64,000 nt of DNA from Corbicula japonica (Eukaryota; Mollusca; Bivalvia; Venerida; Cyrenidae). A program made the position numbers and the translations under genes. The notes below the pieces were generated by a model that was not told the origin of the DNA, did no database searches, and saw only the letters and a list, made by a program, of their open reading frames with translations. This document shows, in pieces, positions 47,296-58,001 of this stretch (position 1 is the first letter of the stretch; each line of letters opens with the position of its first letter). The stretch is from assembly GCA_038501625.1 (NCBI GenBank), contig JAZAYU010000015.1, forward strand, positions 3,308,991 to 3,372,990, read 5' to 3'.

Positions 47296-47359
47296 TCCCC
47301 AGTTTAGCCTTTATATTAATTTGACGTTAAGTATGTTAATTAATAAAATTGTCATTAAC

Positions 47360-47485
47360 CAAGGGAATTCACTTTGCCATGTTATTGGGTCTCGTGCAGT
47401 TATGTAAGCCCCGGCCTTCAGCCTCGGGCTTTTTAACTACCCTTGGCCCAATAACAAGGCCAATATGAATTCTCTTTATTAACAA
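47360..47485. repeat. Hairpin element, about 125 bp
   Basis: GAATTCACTTTGCCATGTTA-TTGGG opposes CCCAATAACAAGGCCAATAT-GAATTC; the centre holds GCCCCGGCC..GGGCTTT. A foldback/MITE-like palindrome unrelated to the main hairpin family. Confidence 0.75.
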
Positions 47486-47602
47486 CATAATATTATTACT
47501 GTGTTTGAAACATACCGTTTACTCACAGGTCGGATACAGTATCTTCAAACATTGTACCAGCATTCAGTGCTGATGTTTATAATTTTCTTTTATTGTTTTC
47601 AG

Positions 47603-47652
47603 TACCTGCCAATACGATGGAACTATTGACTGTGTACCTGATGAACCCTGTG
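47603..47652 (+). CDS. Exon 11: VWC-like module end
   Basis: A 50-bp micro-exon between acceptor GTTTTCAG and donor G|GTAATT, phase 2 in and phase 1 out. Joined to exon 10 it reads CTCQYDGTIDCVPDEPC, matching the CxC..DG.I.C pattern of von Willebrand factor C-type repeats. The same short-exon layout recurs at 57955-58001 and 61443-61495, where a phase-2 exon completes a Cys left by the preceding exon. Confidence 0.8.
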
Positions 47653-47699
47653 GTAATTATACACTATATTACTAGCAAGCTTCCCGACAAAATATTCTA

Positions 47700-48110
47700 A
47701 CTATACATATTTACGTTTATTACTGTTAATTTCCCGTTTATTACTAAATGTACTTTGTTGTACTTTATTGTATACATACAAACTTAACGGTACGTTTATT
47801 ACTGTTGCTTTAAGCCTTTGTTGTATACATGCATACTTACGGTTCTTTAATGTTACTTTTATGAATACATGCATAATTATTACTATTACTTTATTGTATA
47901 CATGCATACAAACGGTTTTTTTACATTACTTAACTTTATTGTATACATACATTCTTACGTTTTTTACTGTTACTTTCTCGTTTAATACTATTGCTTAATT
48001 AATACTAACGTACACGTTTACTTTTATTACTGTTACTTCATTCATACATAAACTCTTGTTTTAATTACTATTACTTTTCTTTATACATGCCTTATGATAA
48101 CTTATGATTA
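47700..48110 (+). repeat. Degenerate tandem repeat around 45 bp
   Basis: Variable units of TTTATTGTATACATGCATAC followed by TTACGTTTATTACTGTTACT. Intron 11, no coding potential. Confidence 0.7.
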
Positions 48111-48742
48111 CTTTAAGTTCTAATTGGTCTTCAGTTGTATATGTTGACAATTTATGCTAGCTGACTTTCTTCCCTATGTGGAAAGAGGTTGTGAAAAGAA
48201 CTGTTTTATCTTGAAACCAATTATTATACGTCTTTTTTAATCGTTTTTGGTTGTTTTCTCAGAAGAATCCAATAGCATTTACTTACACCCCAGAGTCAAA
48301 ATAAGAAAAGGCTTTAATTGAAGTGCGATAATTATGAAATGAAGTAGGCCCTACTTTAAAGGAGATTTATATAGACAAAAATGTTGCTAATTAAAAATGT
48401 CTGATTTTTTCCTGCATGAAGGTGTCATATTAAAAGAAAACAAGAAATTTAGAGCAACTTTCTGGTTACATGTACTTGACCTTTATGTGCATGAAATGCA
48501 ATTTAGCAAAAATTAGGATAACTCTCGCTAATGTGTTCCAAAGTCAATAATTACAAGATTAAAGCTTAAATTGAAGACTGTTGTTAGCAACTGATCACAA
48601 ATAAAGTTAGGTCAAATTTATTCTAAAGAAATATTATGGAAAAAAGTTACCAATTAGAACTTTTGATGAGTGTATACTTACGTTAATTTCTGTTACTGAA
48701 TTGAATACATCGGTTCTTATTTACTATAATTAATCGACTTAA

Positions 48743-49326
48743 TAGTATACTCACACTGACTTACCTGGTACGCTTCGCGAACAGCACTAAGCCTCGATCA
48801 CGGCATATGCAACGCTCTTAACCGGCATAACCGATGTCAATGTAAGAAATTTTGTGGAGAAAGGTTAGAAAATCTCAGTTGTTTTTTTATGCTAGAATTC
48901 AAAAGATACCCAAACCATTAGGACTATACGCCGTTATGCAGTCGTAACTCTTCACTAGGTTTCTGTTTAGCTCAAGAAAAGTACGTTTGAACGAAGACCT
49001 ATGTGTATAGATATATTTTAATGGTCTTTCGTTTGCACAGCAACATTTGCATCCCAGACCTGTCCGTTTTCACGAATGATTTGGCAAACTACTATATTCT
49101 GGCTACAGAGATGACAAGAAACATAGTCTCTTGATTTGACAGCCGTATAGGCCTAATATATTGTGAATTATTTTGAAATCTATCAATAATTCAGATATTT
49201 TCTTACCCTACCCCACACAATCTTCTATATGAACACCGGATATGCCGGATTTTAGCGTTGCATGTGCCTTGATCGCGGCTTAGTATCGTCCGCGAAGCGT
49301 ACCGGGTTAGCCAGTGTGATACTACT
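48743..49326. mobile_element. TIR element (MITE-like), about 584 bp with 70-bp arms
   Basis: Left arm: TCACACTGACTTACCTGGTA, CGCTTCGCG, CTAAGCCTCGATCACGGCAT, GCAACGCT. Right arm is its reverse complement: AGCGTTGCATGTGCCTTGAT, CGCGGCTTAG, CGCGAAGCGTACCGGGTTAG, CCAGTGTGA. The interior is AT-rich and non-coding. Confidence 0.85.
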
Positions 49327-49554
49327 GCATAAAATTGCTAGTATACCAGCGAAAGTCCATATTTAACGATTACGTGCGTAAGGGGAATGTATTTAGACTG
49401 AATCATAGTTAATTTTGATATGAAACCAACGCACGAGGAACACTGTTAAATATCGTGTACTTCTCGCCGCTAACGTGCGAACTGATAGGAGCCGCGCTCA
49501 TCCGGCAAAAAGTATGCATTCAAATTTTGCTGATATTTGCTATTTTCTAATAGA

Positions 49555-49715
49555 ACAAAACTTAATATTTCATTTTAAAGTTAACATTATGTAGGTTTGA
49601 CTACGTTGTTTATTATTCCGCGCAAAATTCGTAATCATAAATGCCGTCTACAACACTTTTTGACGTCAAATAACTGAAGATACTTTTACGACGGGCCATA
49701 TTTATTTGTTGTATA
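49555..49715. repeat. Dispersed GACGTCA family copy (decayed)
   Basis: Contains AAATGCCGTCTACAACACTT, TTTGACGTCAAATAACTG and CGACGGGCCATATTTA. It ends about 100 bp before exon 12. Confidence 0.55.
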
Positions 49716-49816
49716 ACATTAATAAAGCTTTGTGGAGTTATGTTCAAGTTCTTTACTTTTTTCGATTTCCATATAAAACACCAGCACCAATGCATTGCAT
49801 TTCTTTCTGTTTTCAG

Positions 49817-49969
49817 AGTGTACGTACACTCCATGGAGCGCATGGGGCGGGTGCTCGGTGACGTGCGGAAACGGATGGAGATACAGATCTCAGGCACTCC
49901 TATCTGGACATCCTTTGTGTGCTAGTAGAAAGGACGAGGACGACCCGTGCTATGCTGGAGAATGTATCA
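49817..49969 (+). CDS. Exon 12: thrombospondin type 1 repeat
   Basis: The acceptor TTTTCAG precedes 49817 and the donor A|GTGAGT follows 49969; phase 1 in and out. It encodes ECTYTPWSAWGGCSVTCGNG and then a TSP1-like tail with three further Cys. The WSAWGGC..TCG core is diagnostic; WxxW is a known C-mannosylation signal in TSP1 repeats. The CSVTCG motif is that of thrombospondin and properdin repeats. The basic middle strand is short (RYRSQ), and the tail is acidic (RKDEDDP). Confidence 0.88.
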
Positions 49970-50109
49970 GTGAGTATTCTCCTCTCAAACTTCTTAAAAA
50001 TAACTTGAATCGATAAAATTGATGTTGATATTATTTCTCAGTAAACTACAAAAATGCAAAACCATTTATCGTAAACACATTATTTCGTTAATATGTTTCC
50101 GTCGCCTAT

Positions 50110-53100
50110 CTGTGTTTCTTTGATACAAGTTGAATGATTACAATGTACAGCGCGGCTGATATTGGAACCTTCTTAACCTCTGCGCCTCATTATGTAAGCA
50201 TTTTACGATGCGAGGGATATACGCCACTCCTTTTTAGCGTTGTTACTAGGCGAGTGATCTTGGAACCTCGTTTGTCAATCATGATTACGATGCGAGGGAT
50301 ATTGACGCCTTCTAAGCAATTATTCGTTATCATATTTCCAACGCCAGCGATATTTGCGCCTTCTACGACATTCATTTATAGTATGATAACAATGCAGGTT
50401 ATACTGGCTCCTTCTTCGTCTCTCATTGTTAAGCATTATTACTATCCAAGGGATGTAGGCGACTTCTGGGGCACCAGTTGTTAGAATCATTACTAGTCAA
50501 GTGTCAAATCGACTTCTATGGCACTCACTGTTAGGTGATGTTGGCGCCTTCCACGTCACTAATACTTAGCATTTTTATTATGCAAGTGACATATTTGCAT
50601 TCTAGGATGCTCATGTTTAGCATAATTTTTAAGCAAAGAATATTTGCGCCTTCCAGAGCACTCATTGTTAGCATGTCTTCTAATGAAGTGATATTGCCGC
50701 CTTCTTAGTGACACAAGTGATATGGTTGTCTTCTATGACATCATCGTGACAAGCATAATTACAATGCAAGTGATATTGGCGCCTTGTAGGTCACTTACTG
50801 TTAGCATGATACCTAGGCAATTAAGATAGGCGCTAACTAGTGCACTCATTGTTAGCATGATTACTAGGCAAGTGATGTTGGCGCCTTCCATGTCTATAAT
50901 TGCTATCATTCTTACTAGGCAGGTGATATGCGCACCTTTTAGGTTACCCATAGTGCTTTAGAGACCTTCTAGGGCACTCACTGTTAGCATGATAACAAGG
51001 CTAGTGCTTAAGAGACCTTCTAGGGCACTCACTGTTAGTATGATTACAAGGCTAGTGCTTAAGAGACCTTCTAGGGCACTCACTGTTAGAACGATTACTA
51101 TGCTAGTGCTTAAGAGACCTTCTAGGGCACTCACTGTTAGAATGATTACTAGGCTAGTGCTAAAGAGATCTTCTAGGGCACTCACTGTTAGTATGATTAC
51201 AAGGCTAGTGCTTAAGAGACCTTCTAGGGCACTCACTGTTAGAACGATTACTATGCTAGTGCTTAAGAGACCTTCTAGGGCACTCACTGTTAGAATGATT
51301 ACTAGGCTAGTGCTTAAGAGACCTTCTAGGGCACTCACTGTTAGCATAATTAAAAGGCTAGTGCTTAAGAGACCTTCTAGGGCACTCACTGTTAGAATGA
51401 TTACTAGGCTAGTGCTTAAGAGACCTTCTAGGGCACTCACTGTTAGCATAATTAAAAGGCTAGTGCTTAAGAGACCTTCTAGGGCACTCACTGTTAGCAT
51501 AATTAAAAGGCTAGTGCTTAAGAGACCTTCTAGGGCACTCACTGTTAGCATAATTAAAAGGCTAGTGCTTAAGAGATCTTCTAGGGCACTCACTGTTAGC
51601 ATAATTAAAAGGCTAGTGCTTAAGAGATCTTCTAGGGCACTCACTGTTAGCATAATTAAAAGGCTAGTGCTTAAGAGATCTTCTAGGGCACTCACTGTTA
51701 GTATGATTACAAGGTTAGTGCTTAAGAGATCTTCTAGGGCACTCACTGTTAGCATGATTACAAAGTTAGTGCTTAAGAGATCTTCTATGGCACTCACTGT
51801 TAACCTTATTACTAGGCTAGTGTTTAAGAGACCTTCTAGGGCACTCACTGTTAGCATGATTACTAGTTTAGTGCTTAAGAGACCTTCTAGGGCACTCACT
51901 TTTAGCATGATTACAAGGCTAGTGCTTTAGAGACCTTTTATGGCACTCACTGTTAGCATGATTACTAGGCTAGCGCTAAAGAGACCTAGAGCACTCACTG
52001 TTAACCTTATTACTAGGCTAGTGCTTTAGAGACCTTCTAGGGTACTCACTGTTTGCATGACTACAAGGCTAGTGCTTAAGAGACCTTCTAGGGTACTCAC
52101 TGTTTACCTTATTACTAGGCTGGTGCTTTAGAGACTTTCTAGGACACTCATTGTTATTTAATTAATTAATTTAGACATAAATAATGGCGCTTTTTTGTTA
52201 GTCTGATCAATGGGCAATTCATATTAGCGTATATTTCTTCATAACTGATTGTTGGCATAATAACATCGCTAGTGATATTTGCGCCAGCTAGGACACTAGC
52301 ATAATTACTTAGCAAATGATATTGGCACCTTCTAGGACACTCAAGTTTAGCAGAACTTCTAAGCAAGTGATATTTGCGCCTTCTAGATCACTAATTGTTA
52401 GCATGATTACTAAGCAAGAGAAATTTACGCGACCTTTGTCACTCAACTATAGCATGAGATTTTTAGGCAAGTTATAGTGATGCTTTCTATGACATTGTTG
52501 TAAGCATGTTTACGATGCAAGGGATATAGGCGCCTTCTAGTTCACTCATTGCTAGCGGTATTGGTGCCTTCTAGGTCACAAATTGTGAGCATGACTACTA
52601 AGCAAGTTATATTGGTGCCTTCAAGAACACTTATTGTAAGCATGATTACTAAGCAAGTTATTTTGGTGCCTTCAAGAACACTTATTGTAAGCATGATTAC
52701 TAAGCAAGTTATATTGGTGCCTTCAAGAACACTTATTGTAAGCATGATTACTAAGCAAGTTATATTGGTGCCTTCAAGAACACTTATTGTACGCATGATT
52801 ACTAAGCAAGTTATATTGGTGCCTTCAAAAACACTAATTGTAATCATGATTACTAAGCAAGTTATATTGGTGCCTTCAAGAACACTTATTGTAAGCATGA
52901 TTACTAAGCAAGTTATATTGGTGCCTTAAAGAACACTTATTGTAGGCATGATTTCTAAGCAAGTTATATTGATGCCTTCAAGAACACTTATGTTAGCATG
53001 ATTTCTAAGCAAGTTTTAATCGTGCCTTCAAGAACACTTATTGTAAGCATGATTACTAAGCAAGTTTTATTACTGCCTTCAAGAACACTTATTGTAAGCA

Positions 53101-53720
53101 AGATAACTAAGCAAGTTATATTGGTGCCTTCAAGAACTCTTATTGTAAGCATTATTACTAAGCAAGTTTTACTGGTGCCTTCAAGAACACTTATTGTAAG
53201 CATGATTACTAAGCAAGTTGTACTGGTGCCTTTAAGAACACTTATTGTAAGCATGATTACTAAGCAAGTTACATGTATATTGGTGCCTTCAAGAACACTT
53301 ATTGTAAGCATGATTACTAAGCAAGTTATATTGGTGCCTTCAATAACACTAATTGTAAGCATGATTACTAAGCAAGTTATATTAGTGCTTTCAAGAACAC
53401 GTATTGTAAGAATGATTACTAAGCAAGTTATATTGGTGCCTTCAAGAACACTTATTGTAAGCATGATTGCTAAGCAAGTTATATTGGTGCCTTCAAGAAC
53501 ACTTATTGTAAGCATGATTGCTAAGCAAGTTATATTGGTGCCTTCTAGAGCTTCATTATTGGCATGTTTACTATGCAAGATTCCAATTGGCGTCTTTTAT
53601 TTCATTCAATTTTAGCATGATTATAAGGTAAGTGAGTCCTTCTAGGGATCTCATTTACAGCAATTTTCTAGGCAAGTGATAAAGGCGCCATCTAGGGCAC
53701 TCATTGTTAGCATGCTTACT
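50110..53720 (+). repeat. 51-bp minisatellite, 3.6 kb (two homogenised subarrays and diverged flanks)
   Basis: Subarray 50950-52150 has unit GAGACCTTCTAGGGCACTCA then CTGTTAGCATGATTACAAGG; subarray 52540-53560 has unit TTGGTGCCTTCAAGAACACT then TATTGTAAGCATGATTACTA. Both are 51 bp and share TTGTTAGCATGATTACTA-GGC, so they are diverged daughters of one array; edges are decayed. Because 51 is divisible by 3, long open frames appear on both strands; these are not genes. Confidence 0.92.
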
Positions 53721-54207
53721 GAGACCCCGATATTACCTGCCAAAACACATGTTTATCAGTGCTAAAAAAGGAAGGCACAACTATCATGATTAACGAATAT
53801 TATTGTGAAATTATTTATAAAACATATATACTTAACGGCAGTAAAAACGCAACTTTGCATTTCTTTGGATACCATTCATTCAGATTGACAAGAATAAGTA
53901 AATAAGTAATAAGCATTTCGATAAATTCATTTTAAAGCTTTTGTATTGACTACACAGTTGAAACTGTTTAGGCAATAGCCGGTTTATGTACAGGCCAACT
54001 CATACATACCAATTTAATAAAATAATATTTGGATTTTTTTAGATATAAATATTTCAAAAAGTTGCAGAATTAAAGTCCTTAAGTATATATGTATATGTAA
54101 AATATTGGGGTTAAAGAAATCAGCAATGAATTATTGTTAATATCGTTAGTGATATGGGAAGGTCGAATTCGATTACTGTTGTTACATTATTAAATTACAA
54201 ATTTCAG
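53721..54207 (+). other. Intron 12, 3' end
   Basis: AT-rich stretch without recognisable element before exon 13. Confidence 0.45.
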
Positions 54208-54342
54208 CAACAACAACGCAGTGTCCACCATGGGGTTCCTGGTCTCCATGTGATTGCAATACTAACAGGAGAACCAGGAGCAGAACCGGATGTGAGGAGA
54301 ATTCAGAAGAGGAGGCTTGTTTTGATTGCTCAACCACACCAA
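54208..54342 (+). CDS. Exon 13: TSP1-like repeat
   Basis: The acceptor ATTTCAG precedes 54208 and the donor A|GTAAGT follows 54342; phase 1 in and out. It encodes TTTTQCPPWGSWSPCDCN, then RRTRSRTGC and an acidic stretch with a closing CFDC. It is shorter than a standard TSP1, and the usual CSxTC is replaced by CDC, so it is a variant repeat. The WGSWSPC and R.R layers are preserved. Confidence 0.82.
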
Positions 54343-54394
54343 GTAAGTTTATTTGAGGCATTGCTGGGGAAGGGTACAGATAATATTTCTTTTT

Positions 54395-54584
54395 ACATTT
54401 TAGTTGTAACTTTATTTGGGGAGAACTTAAAATTTTATAATGTTTAAAGAGATTTTGTTACAAATTTGAAAAGATAATGTTGTTTTTACCACGAAATGCA
54501 TTATAAGCAATGTCGTCTGCTTAACTTTATGACGTCATTCATAGGATTGATACCTTTTCCCGTGATGCGCCGCATTCCATTTTT
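54395..54584. repeat. Dispersed GACGTCA family copy, interrupted at its end by the next element
   Basis: Runs ACATTTTAGTTGTAACTTTA, CCACGAAATGCATTATAAG, TTTATGACGTCATTCATAGG and GATGCGCCGCATTCCATTTT, then the next element begins at once. Confidence 0.75.
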
Positions 54585-56067
54585 AGCTCACCTGAGCACG
54601 AAGTGCTCATGGTGAGCTTTTGTGATCGCCTGATGTCCGTCGTCCGTGCGTCCGTCGTCAACTTTTTCTTCAAACGACTTCTTCTCCTGAACTCCTGGGC
54701 CAATCTTGCTGAAACTTGGCAGGAATGTTACTTGCATGAAGCTTTACCAAAATTGTTCAAATGGTTTCGGTCCATTGCCTATCTAGGTCACAGAGGATAT
54801 AAATAGATTTTGAACATGACATTTTAAAAAATCTTCTTCTCTAAAACCGTAAGGCCTAGAACTTTGATATTTGTTGTGTAGCATCACCTAGTGGTCCTCT
54901 ACCAAGATTGTTCAAATTATAGCCCTGGAGTCAAAATTGGCCCCGCCCCAGGGGTCACTTCATTTTACATAGACTTATATAGGAAAAACTTCAAAAATCT
55001 TGTCTGAAACCACAAGGCCTAGAGCTTAGATATTTGGCATTTAGCATCCTCTAGTGGAACTCTACAAAGATTGTTCAAATTATTTCCCTGGGGTAAAAAT
55101 TGGCCCCACCCCAGTGGTCACTTCATTTGACATAGACTTATATAGGAAAAACTTTTAAAATCTTCTTGTCTGAAACCCCAAGGCCTAGAGCTTAGATATT
55201 TGGCATTTAGCATCCTCTAGTGGAACTCTACAAAGTTTGTTCAAATTATTTCCCTGGGGTCAAAATTGGCCCCGCCCCAGGGGTCACTTCATTTTGCATA
55301 GACTTATATAGGAAAAACTTAAAAAATCTTCTTGTCTGAAACCACAAGGCCTAGAGCTTAGATATTTGGCATTTAGCACCCTCTAGTGGAACTCTACAAA
55401 GATTGTTCAAATTATTTCCCAGGGGTCAAAATTGGCCCCGCCCCAGGGGTCACTTCATTTTACATAGACTTATATAGGAAAAACTTTAAAAATCTTCTTG
55501 TCTGAAACCACAAGGCCTAGAGCTTAGATATTTGGCATTTAGCATCCTCTAGTGGAACTCTACAAAGTTGTTCAAATTATTTCCCTGGGGTCAAAATTGG
55601 CCTCGCCCTAGGGGTCACCTTATTTTGCATAGACTTATATAGGAAAAACTTCAAAAATCTTCTTGTCTGAAACTACAAGGCCTAGAGCTTAGATATTTGG
55701 CATTTAGCAACCTCTAGTGGAACTCTACAAAGATTGTTCAAATTATTTCCCTGGGGTCAAAATTGGCCCCACCCCAGGGGTCATTTCATTTTACATAGAC
55801 TTATATAGGAAAAACTTTAAAAATCTTCTTGTCTGAAACCACAAGGCCTAGAGCTTAGATATTTGGCATTTAGCATCCTCTAGTAGAACTCTACAAAGAT
55901 TGTTCAAATTATTTCCCAGGGGTCAAAATTGGCCCCGCCCCAGGGGTCACTTCATTTTATATAGACTTGTATAGGAAAAACTTTAAAAATCTCTTATCTG
56001 TAACCACAAGCTGAGAGTACTTTTGTACTCAGGTGAGCGATATAGGGCCATCATGGCCCTCTTGTTG
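54585..56067. mobile_element. Tandem-repeat-bearing element, possible Helentron/HINE type
   Basis: Left end AGCTCACCTGAGCACGAAGT-GCTCATGGTGAGC (itself a small hairpin); right end ACTCAGGTGAGCGATATAGG followed by GGGCCATCATGGCCCTCTTG, a hairpin close to the terminus. The ends share inverted CTCACCTGAG/CTCAGGTGAG. The interior has about seven copies of a roughly 165-bp unit with ATAGACTTATATAGGAAAAA, CCTCTAGTGGAACTCTACAA and TGGCCCCGCCCCAGGGGTCA. Non-coding. Subterminal inverted repeats, a 3' hairpin and internal satellites are known traits of Helentron-derived HINE and bivalve pearl elements, so that class is inferred. Confidence 0.75.
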
Positions 56068-56630
56068 TAATACTGTCCTGTCGAACAAAAAACCAGTGAC
56101 AAAAGACAGTTTGGGGTGTTAAAACCAGACTTTATTTCATAGAAAATCGTACCACCATCCAAAAGCAAGAAGGGTTAGAAAATCAAATCCAGAGAACTCG
56201 AATCCACACTGGTTTGAGGTAGTCATTGTAAAATGATTTGTTCAATTTTATTCAACCCACCTTCTTGGAGGTTGTCCCGGCCTGGTCACTCCGTAAGGTA
56301 ATCTAAAATGCATGTTCTTGGCGCTGTCGCCGTATGGGGTTGCTCCCCAGTAGGGACAAAATCACCGCTAGGTGACTAACATTAAAAAATGACAATTTTT
56401 TTAGTTATTTATTACTGTGTACATGATGCATCTTCGTGCATAATTAAATTTGTCAGCAAGATGACCTGTTGAGAATGCAATAAATTACAATTGAATTTAA
56501 AACGTTTTTGTGATTTTTTTCTTTCTGTAAAGTTCAGCATATTGTTTATCAAACCAATATAATAACCTACTTTACCTTAATAAATGTTCCTGAACACAAA
56601 GTAAAAAAACATATATGTTCGACATTTTAG
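56068..56630 (+). other. Intron 13, 3' end
   Basis: No gene or clear element seen; contains a C-rich stretch at 56260-56370. Confidence 0.4.
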
Positions 56631-56877
56631 CAACATGTCCCCCTGGCAGATATCCGGACAGTTGTGCGAACCCCTGTCACGAGTCATGCCAAGAGTACCG
56701 AAAACCAGGCACGTGCATTGATCCTGAGGGTTGTTCGTTCGGCTGCGTCTGTCCACCAGGCATGCGTCTGTTCAACAACCAGTGTATCAACGAGACCGAT
56801 TGCCCCTGTTATGATGACGATGGCACACCAGTTCTCCAAGGATATTCAAAGAAGAATAGCCCACAGTGCACAGAGTG
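56631..56877 (+). CDS. Exon 14: TIL (trypsin-inhibitor-like) domain and VWC-like start
   Basis: The acceptor ATTTTAG precedes 56631 (phase 1) and the donor TG|GTACGT follows 56877 (phase 2). It encodes TTCPPGRYPDSCANPCHESC, then GTCIDPEGCSFGCVCPPG, then FNNQCINETDCPC: the ten-Cys spacing of a TIL domain, with the C.CPPG.....CI....CPC ending typical of SCO-spondin and gel-forming mucins. After it comes a Gly/Tyr segment ending QCTE and a split Cys codon finished by exon 15, giving CTECIC, a VWC-type CxxCxC motif. Confidence 0.9.
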
Positions 56878-56974
56878 GTACGTTTCCGTTGCAACCTATG
56901 ATTTAAATGGACACTTGTCTTTATTTTAAGCTGTAACATTATCCATTACTTAAGTATAACGGTGCCCATTTTTA

Positions 56975-57065
56975 TAAAATTTAATATGGAGAACAGTCTC
57001 AAGTCTCGAGCATCTGATCATATATTTGAAACTTGTTTCCAATCTGAGTTTTACTATCTTGGGAT
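56975..57065. repeat. Palindromic hairpin element, copy 9 (internal deletion)
   Basis: AATATGGAGAACAGTCTCAA and GTTTCCAATCTGAGTTTTAC with ATCTTGGGA at the end; the centre is missing. Confidence 0.65.
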
Positions 57066-57615
57066 GTGAAGCGAGTGTAAAACAAAGGCACATTTTTGAG
57101 GTGATGTTTTTGTTTTATGAGTTATAATGACTCTCAATAAGAAAGAATGAGTTTGCCATAAAGGAGAAAACAATTAACGGAACTTAACATGATATAATTT
57201 TGACAGAGGATCTGAAAATATATATCCTACATATCACAGAGATCGCCAAAATGCAAATATTAAAAAGCAGGAAGTATATCCTTGGGTTGATTAAACAATA
57301 TCCAAATCTAAATTGACTGGGATATTAAAATCACATCTTTTTAAGTATCGTGATCAACGACCTTCAAATGGTTTAATTACTAAATATAGAAAATATACTG
57401 TTGGTAGCCTTAGAATATTGAAATTTTTTTTTATATATAATTTGCAATAATATTATGTTAAATATACGATTTTCTAATTAATCGTCCCCAATAAATGATT
57501 TTTACTCAGTCTGTCATTAAATAAAAATAGTTAAAAAGTATTTGTCCCAAAATACATAGATAACGGAGTTTTATTAGTAAATGATTTTTGACCGAAAGTG
57601 GTAGATGTCACGCAT
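57066..57615 (+). other. Intron 14, middle
   Basis: AT-rich. Nothing recognised. Confidence 0.4.
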
Positions 57616-57617
57616 GC

Positions 57618-57810
57618 TTAGAAATGCGTGTTCTATTCCAAGTAAGCACTTATTTTCCAATATTCAAATATTATGCAATCCTAGAAATGCGTGTTCTATT
57701 CCAAGTAAGCACTTATTTTCCAATATTCAAATATTATGCAATCCTAGAAATGCGTGTTCTATTCCAAGTAAGCACTTATTTTCCAATATTCAAATATTAT
57801 GCAATCCATA
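57618..57810 (+). repeat. 63-bp tandem repeat, three nearly identical copies
   Basis: Unit TAGAAATGCGTGTTCTATTC then CAAGTAAGCACTTATTTTCC and AATATTCAAATATTATGC. Each copy carries CAAGTAAGC, a plausible splice donor. Confidence 0.92.
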
Positions 57811-57954
57811 AACGTTCTTCTTATTGAAACGAGCCGGCAATATGTTTCGTATTAAGTGGTCTTCACAAGTCCCTTTCCTCTTGCATGTCTATATTAATAT
57901 ATAGTTTAATAATATATAGTTTTTGTATTTCTGTTTTTGTGTTTTTATTTTCAG

Positions 57955-58001
57955 TATTTGCGAAGCAGACAAACAGTTCCACTGTTATCCAAGTCCAGGA
58001 T
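57955..58001 (+). CDS. Exon 15: VWC-like end after TIL
   Basis: A 47-bp micro-exon between acceptor TTTTCAG and donor T|GTAAGT, phase 2 in and phase 1 out. It encodes (C)ICEADKQFHCYPSPG(C), with the last Cys split over the next intron. The pattern CxC.....F.C matches the C-terminal half of the VWC-like tail found after TIL domains. Confidence 0.8.

Noticed and set aside
50958..51930. Overlapping open frames of over 300 codons on both strands
   Set aside because: They arise from a 51-bp (divisible by 3) intronic minisatellite; no domain and no splice logic.
52542..53615. Repetitive open frames on both strands (MLTISVLEGTN-type)
   Set aside because: Same 51-bp minisatellite artefact.
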